DNA from: Planctomycetota bacterium | Lineage (GTDB): Bacteria; JAJVIF01; JAPKYR01 | Assembly (NCBI GenBank): GCA_030614715.1 | Contig: JAUWTM010000008.1 | Span: forward strand, 1-58,810 | DNA: 58,810 nucleotides | Direction of reading: 5' to 3' | Position numbers and translations under genes: made by a program | Shown: positions 1 through 8,933 of the stretch, in pieces | Numbering within the stretch: position 1 is the stretch's first letter | How the letters are laid out: every line of letters starts with the position of its first letter | The notes under the pieces: model-generated | The model's database searches: none | Told to the model about the DNA's origin: nothing | Seen by the model: only the letters and a program-made list of their open reading frames with translations

Positions 1-1646
1 AACGATGTATCCAGAGTCCTCTGTTGTTGATTTCAATCTGCGAAATGTAAAATTCCGCTTTTTCCTGAAGTGCGGGAGGTGCGACAAAGGTCTGCAGGGT
101 TGTGAAAGCCCCTGCGATAAAGTTGGGATTCATGTTCGGCTCGACAAAGTCGAACAGGTCGGAACCATTCACCGGGGCCGTGCTGATCCGAAGGTTGTCA
201 GCAGCCTGGTAGAAAGGCTCCCATGTCTTGAGGTTTGGATTGGCGAGTGGATCATCCTCATCGAAGACGTCACCGCGGCCAAAATCTATGAAGCCCATGC
301 CGTAGTCGGGATGAGTTGGATCACCGTCGACATTATGGTTGATAGACGACCTGTAAATGTTAAGGGTTTGATTGTTTGCTGTTTTTACGGTCACGCTCAC
401 GGCGTTCACGAATTTCCAGCCCTCGAACAGCATGACACCACGCATGAATTCATCATCACCGTTGTCGCCACCGTTTATTACGAACGAATTAGGATCCATT
501 GCGTCGACATCGTCAGGATCGTATGAGTAGCTGACGTTGCCAAAAGGACCAACATTGCGCGTTGTTTCAAGCAGATCGACCATCGCTCCGGCAGGCCAGT
601 TGTACCAGACGTATATTTCACTTCCGCTGATGTCGAAGTACCTGAAGTAACCGTCGTCGGTGTCTACTGAATTCCCGCCGATGTTTTCCTGCACAGAGGG
701 ATCGAAACGGATCTCTATCATGTCGCGGCCGTGAATGTACCAGTACCTGAAACGAAGGTTGATCACGTGATCAGCGACCGGCTGCCTGAGGTCCGGCTCA
801 TCCATGAGAATCTTATCGGGTTCGATCGCACCGAGCGGTCCACCGGCAGTGACAACTGTCGAGCCTGTGTCAACCTGCCCTTCAGTGGGATTGGAAATCT
901 GGAAGGTCCTGACAATGACAAAATCGCTGATGTCCCGGATCCGTTCAGTTTCGGTGTACACGTCGGCACTACGGTTGACGACCATGTTGAATTCCTTGCT
1001 GAGGCCGCTGAATTCAGGCTCGTAGATCTCGTCGTGGAGAGGCTCCACAAGCTGGTGTTCGTAAGTGACGCGCGTTGTCGCGGAGGTCTGATTCGCACCG
1101 CCGAAACCGTCGATGTCGATCGAGTTGCCTTGTGCGGTCCAGTACTCGGTGTTCGGGTAGTAGGTGGAACCGAACTGAAGCAGGCTGATACGGTTTGGTG
1201 CAAGGGGCCTTACATCGTAAGGCATGCCGTCCGGTCTGAAATAATCATACTCGTCGCCATCTTCGGAACCACCGTCAATGTCGAGGTCGATGACACCGTC
1301 AGCCGACATCGGATGGGAGTCGACACTCCTGCGATAGATCGGCCAGGCCTCATCATCGATGTAGGGATCCCAGGTATCGTCTGCTATCGGAAAACCGCCT
1401 GTAGCGTAGTCGCGATACGCCTCAAGTCGAAGCGGTGCGATTTCCGTTGCCTGACGGATGTCGTTGGCGATGAAATTAAGCGCTACTCGCGCGTTCTGCT
1501 GAGCGACAGTACGTTCGTCGCCCGATCGCAGGGTTTCGAAGGTGGCGAGAACCACCCCCACGAAGATCGAGAAGAAAATGCCGGCAATCAGCATTGCAAT
1601 CAGCATCTCGACCAGTGTGAAACCTTTTTGATTCCTGAGTTTCATA
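1..1646 (-). CDS. PilW/GspJ-like pseudopilin, large, C-terminus beyond window
   Basis: The reading frame opens with an ATG at 1646 and stays open to the window edge, giving 548 visible residues; the stop lies outside. The N-terminus reads MKLRNQKGFTLVEMLIAMLI, a textbook class III prepilin leader (Gly before Phe, Glu at +5) followed by a hydrophobic helix. The product should be cleaved by the prepilin peptidase at 6050-7048 and assembled into a type IV pilus or type II secretion pseudopilus. The body is much larger than a usual minor pilin and rich in Asp, Asn and Gly. It is the last visible gene of a run of four prepilins on this strand. Subfamily (PilW or GspJ) is a guess from the helix and order; the prepilin assignment is secure. 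Confidence 0.88.
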
Positions 1647-1785
1647 TTTCAGCCCCGTTGCAATGTAGTGTTATGGGGAAGTTGCGCAGGTAGTAGATTC
1701 ACCCAACGTATTTTCCGGGTCATTACAACCCATCCCGCCGGGTCACAAGAACGTAAAGTGACCCGGCGTGGGAATTAATTCAGTA

Positions 1786-2847
1786 TTAACTGCCCTCGAC
1801 CCTTAACTGGTCCTCGTAAGCTGTTGCGTAAACTGCCATTGCACCTACGAGAGCCTGTCTTACGGTCCATTCGTAAGCTGTAGGAGGAGTAGTCGAATCA
1901 CCGTCACCAAGAGGTCGCGGGAATTGAGGTACTACATCCTCGTATTTATTCCGTTCGGCTGTTGACGTGCTGCCGTAGATGATGAGCCAGTAATTCCTGC
2001 AGTAGCGCATGAAATCAGGCTGTCCGGGATCGGTCTGGACAGGATCCAGCGGGATGTAGGCGAAGTTGCCTTCAGGGAATCCCGATTGAAGGATCTCACC
2101 ACGCTCGACATGCCATTCACTATCTGGATCCGGATTGTTGTCATATCTCAGGATATGGTTGATGTCACCCATGAACCTGTAGTCGCCGCTATCGGGATCC
2201 GGAAAATCGTAAGTCCCACCGATGGTCGGCGTTGTGTAATCGTTGTCATCGCCATACCAGAGCGGCTCACAGATCCTTACCGGTGCCGGGTCCGCATCGA
2301 AGATATCAACCCCGGGATCGTTGACCGGCTGCCACTGGAACTCGATACCGAACATGTTCAGCATCGGGACCGCCTGGTCTGTTACACCAGAAATGTTATT
2401 CCTGAACGGATTTTCAGGATAGATCTCCAGGGCACCTTCGGCAACCAGCCTGTCCGGAATCTGCAGCCGACCGTTATCCGGGTCGGGATCGATCGTAAAG
2501 TAGAAACCATCCAGGTAGTCCAGTTCGTCATCCGCTGGTTTAACTACACCACCGCCAATGAGTGCCCTCATCGTGTACCAGTCCCCGGTAGAACTGCTGG
2601 TATCCTCGAATCGAGGCTGCGCATCGTCATCGCATGTTGGCACTGCCACTCCCGGATACAGACCGTCGTGGTTTAATGCAAAGGTTTCAAGAGCAGTCTG
2701 GATGACGTGCGCGCCATTCGTCACTCTTGCTTCCTTGGCTTTAATCTTGAGCTTATTCACGTTGGGTACCGCAAGCGCGACAAGTATGCCTATTACGGTA
2801 ATAACAACGAGCAGCTCTACTAATGTGAATCCCTTCTGTCGGTTCAT
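1786..2847 (-). CDS. GspG-like major pseudopilin
   Basis: 353 residues starting with MNRQKGFTLVELLVV, so a five-to-six residue leader precedes the G/F cleavage site with Glu at +5. The helix is followed by a GspG-type region (about residues 45-65) in which an alpha helix leads to a Leu-Tyr-Pro motif, as in type II major pseudopilins. I chose the ATG at 2847 because AGGTGG lies about 8 bases upstream and because it gives a normal short leader; an ATG at 2913 would add 22 residues. Likely role: structural subunit of a pseudopilus in the periplasm and inner membrane. At 353 residues it is more than twice the usual GspG length, with extra Asp/Pro-rich loops. Confidence 0.87.
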   Translation of the reverse strand: MNRQKGFTLVELLVVITVIGILVALAVPNVNKLKIKAKEARVTNGAHVIQTALETFALNHDGLYPGVAVPTCDDDAQPRFEDTSSSTGDWYTMRALIGGGVVKPADDELDYLDGFYFTIDPDPDNGRLQIPDRLVAEGALEIYPENPFRNNISGVTDQAVPMLNMFGIEFQWQPVNDPGVDIFDADPAPVRICEPLWYGDDNDYTTPTIGGTYDFPDPDSGDYRFMGDINHILRYDNNPDPDSEWHVERGEILQSGFPEGNFAYIPLDPVQTDPGQPDFMRYCRNYWLIIYGSTSTAERNKYEDVVPQFPRPLGDGDSTTPPTAYEWTVRQALVGAMAVYATAYEDQLRVEGS

Positions 2848-2948
2848 TATTTTTTCCACCTCGAACGCTTGAGACGACTGGGAAGCGGACGTTCCGCCGG
2901 CCCTGTGAGGCATTATATGCTCATGTTTGTTTTGTTCTTTTATTTCAC

Positions 2949-4391
2949 CTAGTCCGTCAGGTACGGAAGACCCCTGTTATGAATCGAGCAGGGATCCTCA
3001 TCGGTGCCGCCGTCGGTTTCGACGTACGGTACGGTCAATGTACGGACCGGATGGTTATCTGCCGCAGAACCGCTGTAATCAGTGGTTCCATTCGGTGTGT
3101 AATTGTAAAATCGTCTTGGCGGCGGGTATTGCTTAACGAAACCGTTGAGAAGATCGGTGTTGTAGAAGGTCCTCTCAAGCCTGATTCGACGGGCACCGCC
3201 GTAGGTTTCCATCGGTACTTCCTCAAGCTGACCGTCATTGTCGATATCTGTCAACTGGATCTCGCCTTCACCAGTAAGGTAGAAGACCGTCACGATAATT
3301 TTCATTCCGTAAACCGGGACCGCGTAATTAACGTTGAATTCGTTTCTCTCGATAATTCCCGCATCCCTGACACCGACATCGAAATTTGTCATTCCGGAAT
3401 TCAGGGGAAGGTCGCGCTCAAGACAAAGCTCCAGTCTCCGGAGTTCCTGGGGGGTGTACCCGTCGTTCACCGCCATGTCCCTTTTGTAAAGCTGGTCGAC
3501 CCACGTGTCCACGTCGTTAGGATTGGAGAGTCTCGGAGTGGGATCGATGAAGGTAGTCATACGCACGAAATTCTGGTACGTGACTTCCCTGTGACGGTAA
3601 TCGCTCACAGCACCGCGATGCGCCTGGTCGAGGAGAAGACTGACATCGAGAATCGGTGACTGCGATTCGGTTGTTCTTATCTGGCGATACATCGGGTCCA
3701 TGCTGGCAATGTAGTTGCCCTCAACCACAGTGTCGAACAGACCGTCACCCGGCACCCATGTATTTCCCAGGGCGGCAGCCGGAGTTCCGCTGTATATCGG
3801 GTCGGAATACTGAATCAACCGGCCATTTGTCGCGATTTCAATATCGTCGAGGTCGGGACCACCGAATCCGAGGATACCCGCTTCACCGTCGCCATCGAGA
3901 TCATCGTCGCAAAGACCGTTGTAGTTCGGGTCGAGAAGCCTGCCGGTGAAGTTGTTGTAATAATCCCTGTAAACCGGAACCGGGTAGTCATCGTCATTCG
4001 AGTCGGTCGGGTCGAAATACCATTCCAGTTCCGGCGTGTCCGGATTGTCACGGTTGTCGTAGGCGACACTTCCCGGTGCATCAAGGCCGTTACCGTAGTA
4101 ATCGAATTCGTGAGTAATGGGAAGCGGCCCGACATATGGGAAACCGGGAGTGAAAATCTGGTTGTAGTACTCAAGGCTGTCGTATTCCAGAGCAATGCAG
4201 ATCTCCATGCGCTCCTGAGAGAGATGGATCGCCTGTGAATACAGTCCGGCGTTCTGGATGACCGTAAGGCTTTTTACGTACAGGCTTGCGAGGGGAAGTA
4301 TTACAAGGAGCAGGATGGTTATGGCGACCATAACCTCCAGAAGAGTAAAACCCCTGGTATCCCGAAAAAGTTTTTTAGAACGAGAAAACAT
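2949..4391 (-). CDS. PilV/GspI-like pseudopilin, oversized
   Basis: 480 residues from ATG 4391, which has GGGG about 7 bases upstream. The leader ends RDTRG and is followed by FTLLEVMVAITILLLVILP, a prepilin cleavage site and helix with Glu at +5; the FTLLEVMVA pattern is typical of the PilV/GspI group. The globular part (about residue 60 on) holds an Asp-rich stretch near residues 160-185 with alternating Asp/Gly that could bind calcium. Longer in-frame starts exist (4493, 4460) but would give an unusually long leader. It sits between two other prepilin genes with about 100-base gaps, so it is probably co-transcribed with them. Confidence 0.85.
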   Translation of the reverse strand: MFSRSKKLFRDTRGFTLLEVMVAITILLLVILPLASLYVKSLTVIQNAGLYSQAIHLSQERMEICIALEYDSLEYYNQIFTPGFPYVGPLPITHEFDYYGNGLDAPGSVAYDNRDNPDTPELEWYFDPTDSNDDDYPVPVYRDYYNNFTGRLLDPNYNGLCDDDLDGDGEAGILGFGGPDLDDIEIATNGRLIQYSDPIYSGTPAAALGNTWVPGDGLFDTVVEGNYIASMDPMYRQIRTTESQSPILDVSLLLDQAHRGAVSDYRHREVTYQNFVRMTTFIDPTPRLSNPNDVDTWVDQLYKRDMAVNDGYTPQELRRLELCLERDLPLNSGMTNFDVGVRDAGIIERNEFNVNYAVPVYGMKIIVTVFYLTGEGEIQLTDIDNDGQLEEVPMETYGGARRIRLERTFYNTDLLNGFVKQYPPPRRFYNYTPNGTTDYSGSAADNHPVRTLTVPYVETDGGTDEDPCSIHNRGLPYLTD

Positions 4392-4597
4392 ATGTTGCCC
4401 CGTAGTTCGTTTCTTGTGCTTGCAGAAAGGGCCAGTGGTGCTGCGTGATTGAAATTCCATCATTTGCGTGTATTCTTTGTCGATCACAGTCACCCTTTCA
4501 GCCGTTCTTACAAGCCTCCCTGGATTTCTGAAATTTCCTTTTCCCTAAGTGCCCCTGATATTAATAACGGTCGTTCGACCGTGTTTCAATCAAAAAG

Positions 4598-5722
4598 CTA
4601 CATGAAATCAATGCCATCGGCGCGGTAATCGTCGAGATCCGTCGGCTTGAAGTTCCTGATAACAATTCGTCCGGTCAGGTTGTTCACTACCAGCATACGG
4701 CCGTAGATTTCGCTCTGCGAGTCTTCAATGGACAATGTGTTATACGGACTTAGTGGTTCTTCCGATCCTTCATCACCCTGGATTACAACCGTTGGGTCAA
4801 AAATGTTGTATTCCTCCGGGTTGAATTCTTCACCACGGACCTGCAGGTGAATCTGTGCTGCGCCGAGCTGTCCCGGCCGCAGTGCGATGATTTCATCATC
4901 GAAACCTGTCGAGTTGGCCGAGTCCCAGCTTGCAGTCAGCGATCCGTCGGCAAAGAAGCAGATGAACAGGAGCGGGAAGTGACTGAGAACGCCGTTACGC
5001 TTGCCGATCGGGTTGTCAGGGACCCATGCGAAGTTCCTCATCCTCAGATCGACCTCGAACGGAACGATATTGTCACCGGCAACTGCGCCGGTGTCGCCGA
5101 AGTCACGGCTGATGTTGTCAATCGAACCGTCCACCGGATCAAGGCTGATCCTGAGTTTCGGGCTGATCGTCCTGATCGGCTGATTCCCGGGATACGTCGG
5201 CATCAAAAGAACGTCCGGATCGAGGTAAATTCCATCCGTGTCCTGGTAGAACCAGTCACCGCTGACACCGTCCAGGATTACATCGGGATCCTCGGGGGTA
5301 CCGCTTGGAGATTCGGGATCTCCCCCGTCGCCCCACCAGTAATCGCCGTCACCATCAAGATCACCGTCATAGTCTCCCCTCTCGGGGTTACGCTGAGGAA
5401 GATCGATGATGTCAACATACGCTCTCCAGCCGGATTGGCTCCAGAGACGGTACATATCGATCTCAGGAAGGAACTCCATGTATGTATTTTCGTTGTCCCT
5501 GAGGGCGTAGAGACGACCCTGCCTGATCACACTGGCCATGCGGTTTGCTTCACCGCTGAGCATTCGCTGAGGCCTGGTCGCGATATAACTCGGTACCGTC
5601 AGGGCTGTAAGAACGAGGAAAACACCGAGAACAACGAGAAGTTCCACTAATGTGAAACCACGTTCACGTCGTCCGCGACGAATAAAGTGTAAATCTTGTG
5701 GACAACTTTGACTTCTGGGCAT
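4598..5722 (-). CDS. GspH/FimT-like pseudopilin
   Basis: 374 residues from ATG 5722, preceded by a purine-rich AAAGAGAGA. The leader is long (ends RRGRRERG) and is followed by FTLVELLVVLGVFLVLTAL, the prepilin signature. The next part (residues about 45-75) reads like GspH/FimT, with a conserved region leading to RQGRLYALRDN. The rest is a large Asp/Gly-rich domain. ATG codons at 5743 and 5830 are in frame but have no ribosome-binding site. First pseudopilin after the prepilin peptidase in transcription order. Likely a minor pseudopilin that helps start or cap the fibre. Confidence 0.84.
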   Translation of the reverse strand: MPRSQSCPQDLHFIRRGRRERGFTLVELLVVLGVFLVLTALTVPSYIATRPQRMLSGEANRMASVIRQGRLYALRDNENTYMEFLPEIDMYRLWSQSGWRAYVDIIDLPQRNPERGDYDGDLDGDGDYWWGDGGDPESPSGTPEDPDVILDGVSGDWFYQDTDGIYLDPDVLLMPTYPGNQPIRTISPKLRISLDPVDGSIDNISRDFGDTGAVAGDNIVPFEVDLRMRNFAWVPDNPIGKRNGVLSHFPLLFICFFADGSLTASWDSANSTGFDDEIIALRPGQLGAAQIHLQVRGEEFNPEEYNIFDPTVVIQGDEGSEEPLSPYNTLSIEDSQSEIYGRMLVVNNLTGRIVIRNFKPTDLDDYRADGIDFM

Positions 5723-6049
5723 TCTCTCTTTCACCGGATGCATGGGGATAAGGCAATGTGGTGGCCTGACATGCTCTTTGGCATTATCTATATATCTTAA
5801 CACACCGTGAACCGTTTTAAAAGCTGTCATTCTGGTTTGGATTTTCCTTCTGCAGGTATCTAAATTACGGAATTCGGTTTGTGTCTGAAAACCTGTATTG
5901 ACTGGGAGTGGGGTTACTGCGGAAGGCCTCGTTTATTTATACCCCATGATATTCTGTTCCGCAAGGGGCTAAACACTTAATAACCCATTTTTTTGAATCC
6001 TGCCTGCTATCCGGGAATCCCGGATCGATACCCGGTTCCCGAACCCATC

Positions 6050-7048
6050 TCAGGTTATCCCGAGCCACTGCAGGAATCCCATTCCCGATGGTCCGCCTTT
6101 CATGTAGTCCATGTACCAGAACCATATCTGATGGCCCCAGAGAAACCCCAGCAATCCGCCGAGTGCAAGGAACGGCCCGAATGGAATGAGTGACTTCATC
6201 CCGGCGAACCTCAGCGATAGCAGAAGTATCGACAGGAGACCTCCAATAACGAATCCGAGGAAAAGGCTTGGTCCGATCCCGAAAATTCCTACGTACGCCC
6301 CGATCATAACAACAAGCTTGATATCCCCGATCCCCATCGGGACCGGCGCAAGCAGTTTCGCAGCAATTGCTATGATGATCAGGACCGCTCCCCCGATCAG
6401 CAGCCCGAAAACCGACTGCAGAATGGCGTCCCAGGCTCCCGACGTGCCCAGGTTTGCTATTTCGGGACGGTTCAGAGGCGCCGCGATACTTAAAAGCAGC
6501 CCGAATATCGTCCCCGGTATTGTCAGCCGGTCCGGGAGAAGCATATGCTCCAGGTCGATCATTGTCAGGATCAGGAGAAGGCTTACAAAAATGAATCCCT
6601 TCAGCATCAGCAGCATCGTGAGCGGATCCGATGGAAATCCAAGCGGTGGTGTCCCACCTGCTATGTTCATCGTCAGGATTTCGGCCATTGTGAGTCCGAA
6701 TCCCTGCGGTGGCGGAAGTGTATACAGCCACAAGACGACAAGCACGTACAGAAGTCCGCTTGTCAGCTCCACCCACATGTACCTGCTGGAGAAGCGTGCT
6801 CCGCATTTGCGGCATCTGCCTCTCAGCAACAGGTAGCTCAGTATTGGAATATTCAGGTACCATGGGATCTCAATTCCGCAGGACGTGCAATGTGAAGGGG
6901 GAGACCATATCGACCTGTAGTACGGGAGCCTGTGGATTATCACGTTTGAAAGGCTTCCGATAATCGAGCCGAACAGGAATGCAATGATCGCCGGGGAGTA
7001 AAAAATCAGGCCGATCAATATCTGATCCTGTATGCTTGGAGTGTACAT
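6050..7048 (-). CDS. pilD: Prepilin peptidase (GspO/PilD, A24 family)
   Basis: 332-residue polytopic membrane enzyme that cleaves and N-methylates prepilins. The cytoplasmic zinc-binding loop is intact: Cys54, Cys57, Cys79 and Cys82 form two CxxC pairs in the methylase half. The two catalytic aspartates of the GxGD-type aspartyl protease are Asp165 (before LEHMLLPD) and Asp242 in GIGDIKL. Length is slightly above the usual 250-300. It heads the pseudopilin run at 1-5722, whose products carry matching cleavage sites, so enzyme and substrates are neighbours. Start ATG at 7048 has no strong Shine-Dalgarno sequence. The symbol could equally be gspO. Confidence 0.93.
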   Translation of the reverse strand: MYTPSIQDQILIGLIFYSPAIIAFLFGSIIGSLSNVIIHRLPYYRSIWSPPSHCTSCGIEIPWYLNIPILSYLLLRGRCRKCGARFSSRYMWVELTSGLLYVLVVLWLYTLPPPQGFGLTMAEILTMNIAGGTPPLGFPSDPLTMLLMLKGFIFVSLLLILTMIDLEHMLLPDRLTIPGTIFGLLLSIAAPLNRPEIANLGTSGAWDAILQSVFGLLIGGAVLIIIAIAAKLLAPVPMGIGDIKLVVMIGAYVGIFGIGPSLFLGFVIGGLLSILLLSLRFAGMKSLIPFGPFLALGGLLGFLWGHQIWFWYMDYMKGGPSGMGFLQWLGIT

Positions 7049-7233
7049 TTGTGGAAAAGGTTCAAATCCCGTGTACTGAAAGTCGAAACTTGACTAAATT
7101 AACCGGATTGCGGGGTTTGATGCGGGATATCACATCAACTGTTGTACTGACTTAATATCGGCTGAAACCCGTAAAAAGAGAACCCCACAAAGCAAAGAAG
7201 GTTACGTGAACAGAGGTAGGTTGTCAATGCAAT

Positions 7234-7287
7234 TGTAGCGTCCGCCGCAGGCGGATGATTACCAGTCACATGCACGCCCCGTGCATG
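7234..7287. repeat. Twin-hairpin repeat, copy 1
   Basis: 54-base element, 49 of 54 bases identical to copy 2. It folds into two hairpins: TCCGCC-GCA-GGCGGA and CATGCAC-GCCCC-GTGCATG. The paired design is like bacterial REP or BIME elements. Confidence 0.75.
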
Positions 7288-7540
7288 CTTTTCTGGAAAA
7301 CTGTTAAAGGGGACAGGCAACGTTTTTGCTTCTGCGAAAGTGAACGTATCAGCAGGACTGGCAGACGCAAAAAAGTGACAGTCCCCTTTAACCTTGAACT
7401 TTGTTCTAGACTGGATCGGTTACGTAGCTCGGTTTTAAAATTGAATCGGTTACGTAGCGCGGGCGTCTCGCCGGCTGTCTTGCGGACGTCCCGTCCGCAA
7501 TTTATTACCCACAGTGACAGGCACCCGGATTTGGCTCAAA

Positions 7541-7594
7541 TGTAGCATCCGCCTCAGGCGGATGATTACCGGTCACATGTACGTCCCGTGCATG
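7541..7594. repeat. Twin-hairpin repeat, copy 2
   Basis: Second copy of the 54-base element in the same orientation, 307 bases from copy 1. All five differences keep both hairpins: two fall in the loops, one lies between the hairpins, and the one in a stem gives a G-T wobble. Confidence 0.75.
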
Positions 7595-7609
7595 TGTTCC
7601 CCTTACAGT

Positions 7610-7633
7610 AAAAAACCTCCCTTGCGGGAGGTT
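7610..7633 (-). terminator. Rho-independent terminator of the PilT/PilU-like gene
   Basis: Perfect 8-base stem AACCTCCC/GGGAGGTT around a 4-base loop. On the minus strand it is followed by six T residues, and it lies about 27 bases after the stop at 7660. Confidence 0.9.
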
Positions 7634-7659
7634 GTAATTTCGGTATTTTTCCTGCTCTG

Positions 7660-8784
7660 TCAGTCGCTCGATGTGCCGTAGTAAGACTGGGTGATCGGCG
7701 CGTCGTACTCGGTCGACTTCCTGTGAAGCAGGAGAAGGTCGTGCTCGGAAGATGCAGCCTTCCTGGCTGTATCCCATGTAATTTTTCCGGCTCGGACGAG
7801 TTTCAGCAGGTACTGGTCGAACGTGAACATGCCGTCCGAACCACCTCGCTCCATGACGTCCCTGATGAGATAAGTTTCATCGGGGCTGAGGACGTAGTCG
7901 CGGATCTGCGCAGTGACGACCATCGACTCGATAGCGGGAATTCGACCGCCACCGACCATCGGAAGGAGGCGCATCGAGAACACGGAATGCAGTGTTTCCG
8001 ACATCATGATCCTGGCCTGCTTCTGCTGTTCAGCGGGATAGTAGTCGAGTGTACGGTTAATGGTCTGGAGTACGTCGGTAGTATGCAGCGTGGTCATGAC
8101 AAGGTGACCGGTGATCGCTGCGGTGAAGGTGGTCTGGACCGTTTCACGGTCACGCATCTCGCCGACCAGAATGACGTCGGGGTCCTCACGCATGCCCGCC
8201 CTGAGTGCGACGATGAACGAGTCGGTATCGATACCGACCTCGCGCTGGTTGACGATGCACTTGTTGTCGAAGTGATAGTACTCGATCGGGTCTTCGATCG
8301 TGATAATGTGACCGTCCTTGTTCTTGTTGCAGTGGTCTGTCATCGCGGCCAGTGTCGTGGATTTACCGGAACCGGTGGTGCCGGTGATCACGATAATTCC
8401 ACGTTCGGCAAGTGCAACGTCCGCGATAATCTTCGGAAGATTCAGCTCCTCGAAACTCGGGATGTAGTATGTAACGAGCCTGAGGGCCAGTCCGATCTCA
8501 CCTTTCTGACGGTAGAAGTTAACACGGAATCGTCCCGGGAAGTCTTCCGGTGAGTACGAGAAGTCGACCTCGTTCTGCTCGTCGATCAGGAACTCACGTT
8601 TCGGACCGAGGACGATACGCGCGAGGTCCTCCATGTCCTGCCTGTTAAGCTTCGGCAGGTCGGTCGGCTTGAGAGTACCGTCGATGCGCATCCAGGGCGG
8701 TTTGTCAACGCCGAGGTGAAGGTCGCTGGCTCCCTTTTCGTACATAAGGTTGAGTAGGTTACGTACCGATCTTGAATCAGCCAT
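7660..8784 (-). CDS. PilT/PilU-family pilus retraction ATPase
   Basis: 374 residues, the normal length of retraction motors and too short for the extension ATPase PilB. Motifs seen: Walker A GTTGSGKST (135-143), Asp box ITIEDPIE (161-168), Walker B with DPDVILVGEMRD (201-212) and His box TGHLVMTTLHT (225-235). The late GMFTFDQYLLKL motif resembles PilU more than PilT. It would be a cytoplasmic hexamer hydrolysing ATP to pull back type IV pili. A second paralogue is at 11922-13064, so the pair probably corresponds to PilT plus PilU. GGAG lies 9 bases before the ATG. A strong terminator follows, so this gene ends a transcription unit. Confidence 0.92.
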   Translation of the reverse strand: MADSRSVRNLLNLMYEKGASDLHLGVDKPPWMRIDGTLKPTDLPKLNRQDMEDLARIVLGPKREFLIDEQNEVDFSYSPEDFPGRFRVNFYRQKGEIGLALRLVTYYIPSFEELNLPKIIADVALAERGIIVITGTTGSGKSTTLAAMTDHCNKNKDGHIITIEDPIEYYHFDNKCIVNQREVGIDTDSFIVALRAGMREDPDVILVGEMRDRETVQTTFTAAITGHLVMTTLHTTDVLQTINRTLDYYPAEQQKQARIMMSETLHSVFSMRLLPMVGGGRIPAIESMVVTAQIRDYVLSPDETYLIRDVMERGGSDGMFTFDQYLLKLVRAGKITWDTARKAASSEHDLLLLHRKSTEYDAPITQSYYGTSSD

Positions 8785-8882
8785 TAAGTCACACTCCGTC
8801 AGGCAGGCGAATACAATCGACCCGCCTTCATTTATCGGGAAGAATCCAAGTGATTGTAGCAGGAATCAGATTAAATTCATAG

Positions 8883-8906
8883 AAAAAAACCGCTCATATG
8901 GCGGTT
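8883..8906 (-). terminator. Rho-independent terminator of the lipoprotein gene
   Basis: Stem AACCGC/GCGGTT with a 7-base loop, followed on the minus strand by a run of seven T residues, 28 bases after the stop codon at 8934. Confidence 0.87.
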
Positions 8907-8933
8907 GTGGAAACTCGAGGCTAAGAAATATCG

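Larger units (their letters stand above)
7049..7659. other. Repeat-rich 611-base gap without a gene
   Basis: No convincing coding frame. The stretch contains a duplicated 54-base twin-hairpin element (separate entries), a direct repeat ATCGGTTACGTAGC at 7415 and 7445, an inverted pair around AAAGGGGACAGGC (about 7306-7319) and its partial complement near 7377-7391, a GC-rich hairpin block at 7457-7500, and the terminator of the downstream-reading pilT-family gene. The mix looks like several nested REP/RAYT-type repeats rather than regulatory DNA. Confidence 0.7.

Noticed and set aside
731-1693. 320-residue plus-strand frame
   Set aside because: It is antisense to a clear prepilin gene and has no recognisable domain or ribosome site.
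6010-6026. Terminator after the prepilin peptidase
   Set aside because: ATCCGGG/CCCGGAT can pair, but there is no T-run on the minus strand.
7660-8784. Extension ATPase PilB
   Set aside because: Too short and without the long N-terminal domain and Cys-rich zinc motif of PilB.
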